From Schistosoma mansoni (lineage: Eukaryota > Platyhelminthes > Trematoda > Strigeidida > Schistosomatidae), in the NCBI RefSeq assembly GCF_000237925.1, contig NC_031502.1:32019914-32083913 (forward strand): a DNA stretch of 64,000 nucleotides, in the 5' to 3' direction. Made by a program: the position numbers and the translations under genes. The notes below the pieces were generated by a model that saw only the letters and a list, made by a program, of their open reading frames with translations, was not told the origin of the DNA and ran no database searches. Within the stretch, counting starts at the first letter, position 1. Every line of letters starts with the position of its first letter. This document shows, piece by piece, positions 60,401 to 64,000 of the stretch.

Positions 60401-63278
60401 CAACTTTGAGATCAACAGGCTGGATTCCGTAAGGATAGGTCGTGCACAGACCAGATTGCGACACTACGGATCATCGTTGAACAATCAGTTGAGTGGAACT
60501 CATCACTATACGTCAACTTCATTGACTATGAGAAGGCGTTTGACAGCGTGGACAGGAGAACATTATGGAAACTTCTTCGACACTATGGAGTTCCTGAAAA
60601 GATTGTCAACATTATCCAAAACTCATACGATGGACTACAGTGCAAAGTCATGCATGGAGGACAGCTGACAGATGCATTTCCAGTAAGGACCGGAGTCAGA
60701 CAAGGCTGTCTACTCTCCCCATTTCTCTTTCTTCTAGTGATTGACTGGATTATGAAGAATTCGACATCTGATGGGAAGTACGGAATACAATGGACAGCTC
60801 AGAATCAATTAGATGATTTGGACTTCGCAGATGACCTAGCCCTCCTCTCTCATACACACGAACAAATGCACATGAAGACAGCAAATGTAGCAGCAACCTC
60901 TGCATCGATAGGCCTCAACATACATTTACGTGGAAACATTCAAGTACCTGGGGAGCATCATTGATAAACAAGGAGGATCGGATGTAGATGTAAAAGCGAG
61001 GATTGGCAAAGCAAGGGCAGCATTTCTGCAACTGAAGAACATATGGAACTCAAAACAACTCTCAACCAATTTCAAGGTCAGAATCTTCAATACGAACGTC
61101 AAGACAGTTCTACTGTATGGAGCTGAAACGTGGAGAACTACTACGACCATCATCAGGAAGGTACAAGTATTTATAAACAATTGTCTACGCAAAATACTCA
61201 ACATCCATTGGCCGGATACTATCAGCAACAGCGTTTTATGGGAGAGGACAAACCAGCTTCCAGCCGAAGAGGAAATTAGGAAAAGACGTTGGAAGTGGAT
61301 CGGACATACATTAAGGAAATCACCAATGTGCATTATAAGGCAATCCCTAACTTGGAATCCGGAAGGGAAGCGGAGAAGAGGAAGGCCAAAGAACACACTA
61401 CGTCGGGAAATAGAAGGAGATATGAAAAGGATGAATAGAACCTGGAAAGAACTGGAAAGGAAGGCTCAGGACAGAGTTGGATGGAGAATGCTGGTGAGCG
61501 GCCTATGCTCCTCGACGAGGGGTAACAGGCGTAAGTAAGTAAGGCGATTACAAGAATGGTCAAATTTTACTAAAAGTGCTGAAATCTTTTCAAAAACGAT
61601 AACCGCATACGCACTTTCGCTAATTCACTTTTACGCAAAACCTTTGACCTTCTTCCGACTAGTCGTTATGGCTTTTAGTTCGCTAAATTCGTCCACTTGA
61701 AGGCCATGTTATGTTACTATATATTTACGGAGTTATATCAGTTCGTTTTAAACTGCTTGTTCTACCTCAAATATCAAATTTCCCTATAATTCATATTCTC
61801 CTTGTATTACCACCGCGTGTTGATGTGGTGTGTGTAAACTACCATTGTTGATTACGCAGAGGATCGATTATATTAGAACAGCTCAAACATTTTCCTCAAA
61901 TCCATAAATATTGTAGACTCGTACTAAACCCCAATAACGGAATACAACGTGAATATCCAATTGATAAATCATAAATAACCTTCATGTCACATATGTATTG
62001 TATTAATTTGGTCAACTTAGTACTAGTTTTAATATTATGTGTGGTCTAAAATCTGTCGTACTAATCTGGGTACGATTACGACACTCATTATAAACTTAGT
62101 CAGTCATGAATTGTAAACACAAGATAAATTAAAAGAGCATTTACAAGTTTGCTTTAATCAAGTATTTCGAACTAAGATCAATATCAGTATCGTGAATAAA
62201 GTTTATTTAAATATGCTCAGACATAACTAATTAAGAAGTGTTGGGTATAGGTAAAGTAAATTACAATTTTTCACGTCAAAGGAACACATTATTAATAAAG
62301 GATTTTATGACTGATTATATTAAAATTCAAAATAAATACTGATAAAAACAATTGTTTCAAATCCATGAAAGGATCTGACAATTTGAAACTTTCCAATGTA
62401 TGGAATGGTAAAGAAATTGTAACGCGTTAAGGAAATAGTTGATTTTTGCATAGTTTCAAGACGGAAGTATAATAACAGTCAAAATGTAAGCAGAGATGAT
62501 GATGGCTAACAGTGGTATTCATGACGCGCGTTTCGTATTGTTTGGGACTAGTCAACTGGATGTACCTGTATACCCAGGTTGATGTTGATTCCAGGGCTCG
62601 AACCCAGTACCGTTCGCTCCAAACGCTGTCGCGTTATCCACTTAGTTACTAAGTCCATAAAGCCAAACGCTGGTACAGTGGGGTAAAGTTTAATTCACTT
62701 TTGTATTGGTTGTTTGAATCTTCCCATTAACGTTTAGGACTGCAATTGATCAGTCTCTTATTGACATATGTGCATCCTGCTTACATTGCTTATAACTTAA
62801 GGCAATATTGAGGCGATCCACACAGGATCAATGGGAAGATTCAAACAACCAATACAAAAATGAATTAACAACTAAAATAATTTCAAAAAGCCTAGAGACA
62901 ACAAACCAATTACGAGAACTGTTATAGCTATTACTTACATGCAGTCATGAGTTAAAACAATTTTTTTAAATTATCAGTTGGGATCATAATTGATTCGTGT
63001 TACTCTGTTAAATAATGAACTCATGTGTGCTTCCATTCCGCTTTAAGTTTATGTGTCCTTCTGTAACACTGAATATTGTAAGCATAATTTTAACTGGTTA
63101 TTAATGCCATAATTAAAATAATTAAAAACATTTGTAGAAAACTGACTTACCTATATTCTTTTATACACTCTAATAAATGATCAGTTAATGAAGTTTCATT
63201 AGATGTAGTGCTGAAAGCTTCAAGAACAATATCACGCATGTGATTGGACACAGAGTGTACAAGTTCCAAATTGATTTG
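35437..63278 (-). CDS. EXOC2: Exocyst complex component 2 (Sec5), C-terminal half, nine exons
   Basis: Sec5 is a subunit of the exocyst, the octameric complex that tethers secretory vesicles to the plasma membrane. Nine minus-strand exons (63151-63278, 51340-51461, 50265-50338, 48630-48713, 46558-46658, 44197-44311, 43077-43359, 42076-42298, 35437-35629) join with GT-AG sites and matching phases into 440 residues and a stop. From memory of human EXOC2 the alignment is collinear: [17 protein letters not shown] with [36 protein letters not shown] with [25 protein letters not shown] with [24 protein letters not shown] with [15 protein letters not shown]. No other protein was searched. The N-terminal Ral-binding IPT/TIG domain and most of the first half must lie beyond 64000. 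Introns range from 778 bp to 11.7 kb. Transcript ends and the poly(A) site were not identified. Confidence 0.88.
36466..36968 (-). repeat. Dispersed repeat R3, copy 3
   Basis: About 500 bp with the same blocks and a GAGAGA run at 36910-36928 not expanded in the other copies. It lies in the last EXOC2 intron. Copies 1 to 3 share one orientation. Confidence 0.75.
38105..38470 (-). mobile_element. S1 tRNA-like SINE, nearly full length
   Basis: Same layout as 25991-26362: upstream block (TAGTTACTAGCTTCAAGATG), A-box-like CTCAGTGGTCTAGAGG, B-box-like GTTCAAATCTC, then a hammerhead-like part with TTGAGAA in place of CTGAGGA but GGACGAAAC and GTC kept. In the last EXOC2 intron. Confidence 0.72.
39535..39854 (-). 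mobile_element. LTR-like element, second copy of the 50777 family
   Basis: About 320 bp, matching the element at 50777-51071 across most of its length when read on the minus strand. Ends are approximate. It lies in the last EXOC2 intron, in the same orientation as the gene. Fossil; age appears older than the solo LTRs with intact duplications. Confidence 0.5.
41525..41805 (-). mobile_element. LINE-B relic
   Basis: On the minus strand it reads [19 protein letters not shown], followed by a decayed [10 protein letters not shown] block and VGSAR, paralleling LINE-B at 58285-58540. It lies in the last EXOC2 intron, in the same orientation as the gene. Stops and shifts are present. Confidence 0.75.
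42076..42298 (-). CDS. EXOC2: EXOC2 exon 8 of this window
   Basis: 223 nt with acceptor TATTTTAG and donor GTAAGT. It encodes [20 protein letters not shown], which aligns with human [20 protein letters not shown], then a Ser-rich insert, then [20 protein letters not shown] matching the helix that ends EELSRLMQC. It ends with two bases (GT) of a Val codon. Confidence 0.87.
42380..42417. repeat. AT microsatellite in an EXOC2 intron
   Basis: About 38 bases of alternating T and A, in the intron after the 42298 exon edge on the minus strand's upstream side. Confidence 0.9.
43077..43359 (-). CDS. EXOC2: EXOC2 exon 7 of this window
   Basis: 283 nt, the largest coding exon here, with acceptor TATATAG and donor GTATGT. 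It encodes 94 residues. [20 protein letters not shown] aligns with human [20 protein letters not shown], and [20 protein letters not shown] with the following helix; [19 protein letters not shown] aligns near YIELKADPIVGSLEPG. Confidence 0.88.
43530..43605 (+). repeat. Sm-alpha relic
   Basis: GGCACGTCCAGCTGATAGAT, then GTGAAACGTAGATTCCACTA: both halves of the hammerhead are recognisable but stem II and stem III are eroded. In an EXOC2 intron. Confidence 0.55.
44197..44311 (-). CDS. EXOC2: EXOC2 exon 6 of this window
   Basis: 115 nt with donor GTATGA. It encodes [18 protein letters not shown] and a further 20 residues, a hydrophilic linker that is variable in Sec5. The acceptor is the least certain in the gene: ACTAAG at 44312-44317 keeps phase, and an alternative AG about 15 bases further in also keeps phase, so the start may shift by five codons. 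Confidence 0.7.
46015..46180 (-). repeat. S1 relic
   Basis: Minus strand: GAGTTCGTACCCTGG (B-box relic), then a decayed hammerhead-like part and CCTCCAGGTTTTCACTGGTG. EXOC2 intron. Confidence 0.55.
46558..46658 (-). CDS. EXOC2: EXOC2 exon 5 of this window
   Basis: 101 nt with acceptor CATTTAG and donor GTAAGT. It encodes 33 residues including [20 protein letters not shown], which fits human LSINIMQVFIYCLEQLS. It ends with two bases (GA) of a codon completed by the next exon. Confidence 0.82.
47455..47598 (-). repeat. Sm-alpha relic next to LINE-B
   Basis: Decayed arm (GATCGGTCTTTATTGGCATA) and the 3' half of a hammerhead (TAGTGGAATCTAAGAGGCGT). It ends where LINE-B begins, so the LINE probably inserted into it. 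Confidence 0.5.
47599..48412 (+). mobile_element. LINE-B copy, 5'-truncated
   Basis: Starts at [20 protein letters not shown] and continues through [40 protein letters not shown] and [20 protein letters not shown] to the stop at about 48218. A 3' UTR follows, then GACTGACTGACTGA at 48400-48412. One in-frame stop sits after YGCET and the frame shifts before the second half. It abuts a decayed Sm-alpha repeat on the left; AGTTG occurs on both sides and may be a short target duplication. It lies in an EXOC2 intron. Confidence 0.88.
48630..48713 (-). CDS. EXOC2: EXOC2 exon 4 of this window
   Basis: 84 nt in phase 0 at both ends, acceptor TTTAAAG, donor GTAGGT. It encodes 28 residues beginning [16 protein letters not shown], continuing the human PCQFEQCIVCSLQSL segment. 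Confidence 0.84.
50265..50338 (-). CDS. EXOC2: EXOC2 exon 3 of this window
   Basis: 74 nt with acceptor TTTCAG and donor GTATGT. It encodes [14 protein letters not shown] followed by [10 protein letters not shown], the best-conserved short Sec5 block seen here (human EKEDWIVDNEGLTSL). The two leading bases complete a Thr codon. Confidence 0.88.
50376..50603 (-). repeat. S1 repeat with near-complete hammerhead motif
   Basis: Minus strand: CTCAGTGGTTTAGGGGTTAA (A box), GGGTATTCGAATCTC (B-box region), then GGCACTGTTGAGGAGTCCCA. The hammerhead-like part has perfect stem I (GCACTG/CAGTGC) and stem II (GTCCC/GGGAC), GAAA and GTC, with only the first core C changed to T. Confidence 0.7.
50777..51071 (+). 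mobile_element. LTR-like element
   Basis: About 295 bp bounded by TGTTG and CAACA, with a TATA-like GTATATAAACTG. Clear similarity to 39535-39854 read on the minus strand: TTTTATGGTGCGATGTG against TTTTATGGTACGATGTG, and TTCTGGACTCGACTGG against TTCCGGACTCAACTGG. The two are copies of one LTR-like family, both inside EXOC2 introns, in opposite orientation. Fossil. Confidence 0.55.
51340..51461 (-). CDS. EXOC2: EXOC2 exon 2 of this window
   Basis: 122 nt with acceptor TTCTTAG and donor GTAAGT. It encodes 40 residues including [20 protein letters not shown], matching human DLLQTIQDLILDLRVRCVMA in position and pattern. The first base completes the Arg codon from the previous exon; the last base begins a Thr codon. 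The intron before it is 11,689 bp and contains the LINE nest. Confidence 0.88.
51723..52045 (+). mobile_element. Solo LTR with 5-bp target duplication
   Basis: 323 bp starting TGTTGAGTCGG and ending TTATAACA, flanked by ACGAC at 51718-51722 and 52046-52050. A TATA-like TCTATAAATA lies at about 51879. Such ends and a 5-bp duplication fit a Gypsy-like LTR retrotransposon; the internal part is gone, as expected after recombination between two LTRs. The exact duplication suggests a fairly young fossil. It lies in the largest EXOC2 intron. Orientation is taken from the TATA box. Confidence 0.88.
52051..54196. other. No gene seen
   Basis: About 2.1 kb of intron sequence of EXOC2 between the solo LTR and the LINE island. 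No exon with usable splice sites was found on the minus strand and no repeat was recognised. Confidence 0.4.
54197..54295 (+). mobile_element. LINE-A 5' leader fragment
   Basis: GC-rich stretch (GGTCCCAAGCCCGG, then GGAGGAGGGTT, then CCCGTAGAAAAG) shared with 18891-18996, and in part with the leader of the plus-strand LINE-A copy at 56928-57000. It ends exactly where the tail of the minus-strand LINE-A copy starts, so the minus copy inserted into this leader. Confidence 0.65.
54296..56597 (-). mobile_element. LINE-A copy, 5'-truncated, reverse transcriptase frame open
   Basis: A non-LTR retrotransposon with an RTE-like layout, about 2.3 kb. An unbroken 757-codon frame (56582 to 54309) starts at the very end of the APE endonuclease domain (GADIASDHH), then has a Lys/Arg-rich linker. 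The reverse transcriptase motifs follow: [51 protein letters not shown] and the active site LDFADDL. A C-terminal domain contains [14 protein letters not shown] and [15 protein letters not shown]. Most of the endonuclease is missing, so the copy is not autonomous. LSP to LPP in the GVRQGC motif looks like a substitution. The 3' end is a TAAG repeat. TAGAAAAG flanks it at 54288-54295 and 56598-56605, a likely 8-bp target duplication. Confidence 0.92.
54309..56582 (-). CDS. LINE-A reverse transcriptase polyprotein, N-terminally truncated
   Basis: 757 codons. Approximate layout: 1-25 endonuclease tail with SDHH; 25-215 charged linker (about [16 protein letters not shown] to [10 protein letters not shown]); 235-515 reverse transcriptase fingers and palm with FADD as catalytic Asp pair; 540-757 C-terminal region with a [10 protein letters not shown] block and a Lys/Arg-rich end (GSNRRK). 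The ATG is probably only the first Met after truncation, since homology to the plus-strand copy continues a few codons upstream (NKP-M-RRT against NKK-F-RRS). The enzyme would copy element RNA onto nicked chromosomal DNA (target-primed reverse transcription). Confidence 0.85.
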   Translation of the reverse strand: MRRTMEDVRTRRGADIASDHHLLVAKMKLKLKKHWTMARTTSQKFNTAFLRDADKLNEFNIALSNRFEAFHDLLNGEGTTIESSWKGIKEAIVSTCQEVLGQKKHHHKEWITVGTLDKIEARRNKKVAINISRTRAEKAKAQAEYTEANKQVKRSIRTDKRKYVEDLAMTAEKAAREGNMRQLYDTTKKLAGNYRQPERPVKNKEGKVINDIEEQRNRWVEHFKELLNRPAPLNPPNIEAAPTDLPIDIGPPTIEEISMAIRQIKSGKAAGPDNIPAEALKANVTATAKILHILFSKIWDEEHVPTDWKEGLLIKIPKKGDLSKCDNYRGITLLSIPGKVFNRVLLNRMKDSVDAQLRDQQAGFRKDRSCTDQIATLCIIVEQSIEWNSSLYINFIDYEKAFDSVDRTTLWKLLRHYGVPEKIVNIIRNSYDGLNCQIVHGGQLTDSFEVKTGVRQGCLLPPFLFLLVIDWIMKTSTSGGMHGIQWTGKMQLDDLDFADDLTLLSQTQQQMQEKTTSVAAASAAVGLNINKGKSKTLRYNTICTNPITLDGEALEDVEIFTYLGSIIDEHGGSDADVRARIGKARAAYLQLKNIWSSKQLSTNTKVGIFNTNVKTVLLYGAETWRTTKAIIQKIQVFINSCLRKILRIRWPDTISNKLLWERTNQIPAEEEIRKKRWKWIGHNLRKSPNCVTRQALTWNPEGRRRRGRPKNTLRREIETDMRRMNKNWKELEKKAQDRVGWRKLVGGLCSIGSNRRK
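56606..56727. other. Spacer between LINE-A insertion and gap
   Basis: About 120 bp of AT-rich sequence. I see no gene or repeat match in it. Confidence 0.5.
56728..56927. other. Assembly gap (200 N)
   Basis: Exactly 200 unknown bases between the 5' side of the minus-strand LINE-A copy and the leader of the plus-strand LINE-A copy. The real length is unknown. Open frames reported across it are artefacts. Confidence 0.99.
57056..57288 (+). pseudogene. LINE-A endonuclease, N-terminal part
   Basis: [15 protein letters not shown] opens the frame, and GTWNVR is the first conserved block of APE-type LINE endonucleases. A TAG stands where related elements have TGG (Trp) after NVRIM. The frame then continues as [20 protein letters not shown] and [11 protein letters not shown], holding the catalytic Glu of SETHW. 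The LINE-B element follows directly. Confidence 0.8.
57289..58809 (+). mobile_element. LINE-B copy, 5'-truncated, inserted in LINE-A
   Basis: 1521 bp with an exact 14-bp target duplication (ACAGGAGAGATGCT at 57275-57288 and 58810-58823). It starts inside the reverse transcriptase: [41 protein letters not shown] and [10 protein letters not shown] with the YADD catalytic pair. A C-terminal domain holds [24 protein letters not shown] and [11 protein letters not shown] 3' UTR of about 270 bp ends in a GACT repeat (58796-58809). The frame is broken by an 11-bp insertion at about 57896-57906 and a short deletion near 58243. It belongs to a family distinct from LINE-A. Confidence 0.93.
58824..59496 (+). 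pseudogene. LINE-A endonuclease, C-terminal part
   Basis: Continues [20 protein letters not shown] after the nested element. Endonuclease motifs in order: [35 protein letters not shown] and GADIASDHH. The usual GDxNA motif reads GNLNA, so one catalytic Asp appears to be Asn. The frame is lost in the linker (after KKTLDNW). Confidence 0.82.
59672..60964 (+). pseudogene. LINE-A reverse transcriptase, broken
   Basis: Two open segments: linker plus fingers ([15 protein letters not shown] to MKDAVDAQL, 59672-60409), then palm (60416-60964) with [27 protein letters not shown] and [10 protein letters not shown]. They are separated by a single stop codon in the same frame. [14 protein letters not shown] and [11 protein letters not shown] are clear. 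The frame ends near GLNIH because a block of about 25 codons present in the minus-strand copy is missing. Confidence 0.85.
60930..61538 (+). pseudogene. LINE-A C-terminal domain
   Basis: Starts [20 protein letters not shown] and runs open to the end (GNRRK). It includes [43 protein letters not shown] and [15 protein letters not shown]. The stop codon is the first TAA of the terminal TAAG repeat. Confidence 0.85.
61544..62488. other. No gene seen
   Basis: EXOC2 intron sequence after the LINE-A tail. AT-rich, no repeat or exon recognised. Confidence 0.45.
62489..62866 (-). mobile_element. Sm-alpha element with complete terminal-repeat module
   Basis: Minus strand from 62866: a 175-bp module (62692-62866) with near-perfect 36-bp inverted ends (AATTCACTTTTGTATTGG / CCAATACAAAAATGAATT and beyond), then CTTTACCCCACTGTACC, a tRNA-like region with A-box-like TTAGTAACTAAGTGGATAAC and B-box GGGTTCGAGCCC (62594-62605), then a hammerhead at 62509-62570 whose first core base is changed (TTGACTA). 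About 120 bp from the nearest EXOC2 exon-flanking intron sequence. Confidence 0.78.
63151..63278 (-). CDS. EXOC2: EXOC2 exon 1 of this window
   Basis: 128 nt. The acceptor is a T-rich tract ending in CTCAG; the donor is AG|GTAAGT. It encodes 42 residues starting [12 protein letters not shown] and ending ECIKEY, plus two bases of an Arg codon completed by the next exon. It aligns with the human EXOC2 stretch before HAIQTVRLTHES. The open frame runs on upstream of the acceptor, but the splice signal there is strong and the upstream residues do not resemble Sec5. Confidence 0.82.
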
Positions 63279-64000
63279 CTGAGATAAATATTTAAAATAA
63301 AAACCAGTGGAAGATTTAGAAAGAAAAGATGACAAAATATTTAGGCATATATTTTACAGGTAATTACGTTGGACTCAATTTTGATGCATACATAATCAAA
63401 CGTATTTTCAACTGATCAACCAGTTAGTCATTTATAATCAACGTGAAGACTAAGTTTAAGTTCTCAAGCAATAATACAAGGAAACAAAATCAATTGGATT
63501 AAATAGCAAGAAAATAAAAATAATAATCGAAGTGGCAATGATAATGAGGAAGAGTAAAATTTGAGCATATGATTCAAGAAGAAATGAAAAGTTGTGTATG
63601 GACAAATACTAAAACTTGCTATATAAATTAACTGGCATTATTCTAATTACTTCAAATTGAGCACCTGGATAGTACTAATAGCTACCCCATATAAAAAGTG
63701 TAGCTCTAAGTCAAGTACATAAATCTGTATTTGTTAAATGAGCTTTACTAAGGAGATACATATTGAAGATATAAAGTATATATTCAATTAATCAAAACTG
63801 CATAAATAGTTGCGACAATTTATTGTTAATTTTCTGAGTAAAATGGACGTTTTAACCATCTAACTCCATATAAAAGATAACCTTCATGATTATTAAGTAA
63901 CTGACTAATAACATAACCATAAACTCATAAAAAGGGGTAGATTTGACTTTCTTTTGGAAAAAAAATCAACATTTTAAATCAATGCTATCAGAAATAATGA
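63279..64000. other. Intron upstream of the first visible EXOC2 exon
   Basis: I looked for a further Sec5 exon on the minus strand and did not find one with acceptable splice sites. The next upstream exon should lie beyond 64000. Confidence 0.4.

Larger units (their letters stand above)
56928..61543 (+). mobile_element. LINE-A copy, long but decayed, interrupted by LINE-B
   Basis: Begins in the assembly gap or just after it and ends in a TAAG repeat at 61531-61543. Order: leader; start of the APE endonuclease (ATG at 57056, GTWNVRIM at 57140-57163); LINE-B insertion; rest of the endonuclease 58824-59496; linker and reverse transcriptase 59672-60964; C-terminal domain 60930-61538. It is broken by a stop replacing Trp after NVRIM, a frame change after 59460, a stop before DQQAGF (60407), and a deletion of about 25 codons after GLNIH near 60924. 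The family is the same as the minus copy at 54296-56597 but a different lineage, since many residues differ. Confidence 0.88.

Overview
The window looks like a chromosome piece from a blood fluke (Schistosoma or a close relative). It is AT-rich, with large introns full of retroelements. It carries tRNA-derived repeats with hammerhead ribozyme cores of the schistosome Sm-alpha type, and two families of APE-type LINE (called LINE-A and LINE-B here). The species cannot be fixed from the sequence alone.

One host gene is clear. The 3' half of a Sec5/EXOC2 gene (exocyst subunit) lies on the minus strand as nine exons between 63278 and 35437. All splice sites are GT-AG, all eight phases close, and the nine exons give 440 residues ending in a stop codon. 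The first exons lie to the right of the window. The largest intron (11.7 kb) holds a LINE nest, a solo LTR and a 200-N assembly gap. The last intron (6.4 kb) holds LTR, LINE, SINE and unclassified repeat copies.

Region by region: 1-35 kb is downstream of EXOC2 and has no intact host gene that I can support. It holds many Sm-alpha hammerhead repeats (mostly 5.9-20 kb), a second tRNA-like repeat with a hammerhead-like motif, fold-back repeats, LTR remnants, CR1-like and RTE-like LINE pieces, a LINE-A insertion with an exact 11-bp target duplication, a solo LTR with an exact 5-bp duplication, and a broken copy of part of an NAD-isocitrate dehydrogenase (IDH3A-like) gene. 35-51.5 kb holds EXOC2 exons 2 to 9 of this window and their repeat-bearing introns. 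51.7-61.6 kb is a repeat island: a solo LTR, a LINE-A copy on the minus strand with an open 757-codon frame, the gap, and a longer decayed LINE-A copy on the plus strand with a LINE-B copy inserted in its endonuclease domain. 62.5-64 kb holds one Sm-alpha composite and the most upstream EXOC2 exon seen.

The most unusual pattern is the Sm-alpha family. Its copies combine tRNA-like A and B boxes, a hammerhead ribozyme, and inverted-repeat ends or palindromic arms, and several copies are joined tail to head. That is what one might expect of a small element copied through circular or multimeric RNA, but that explanation is inference.
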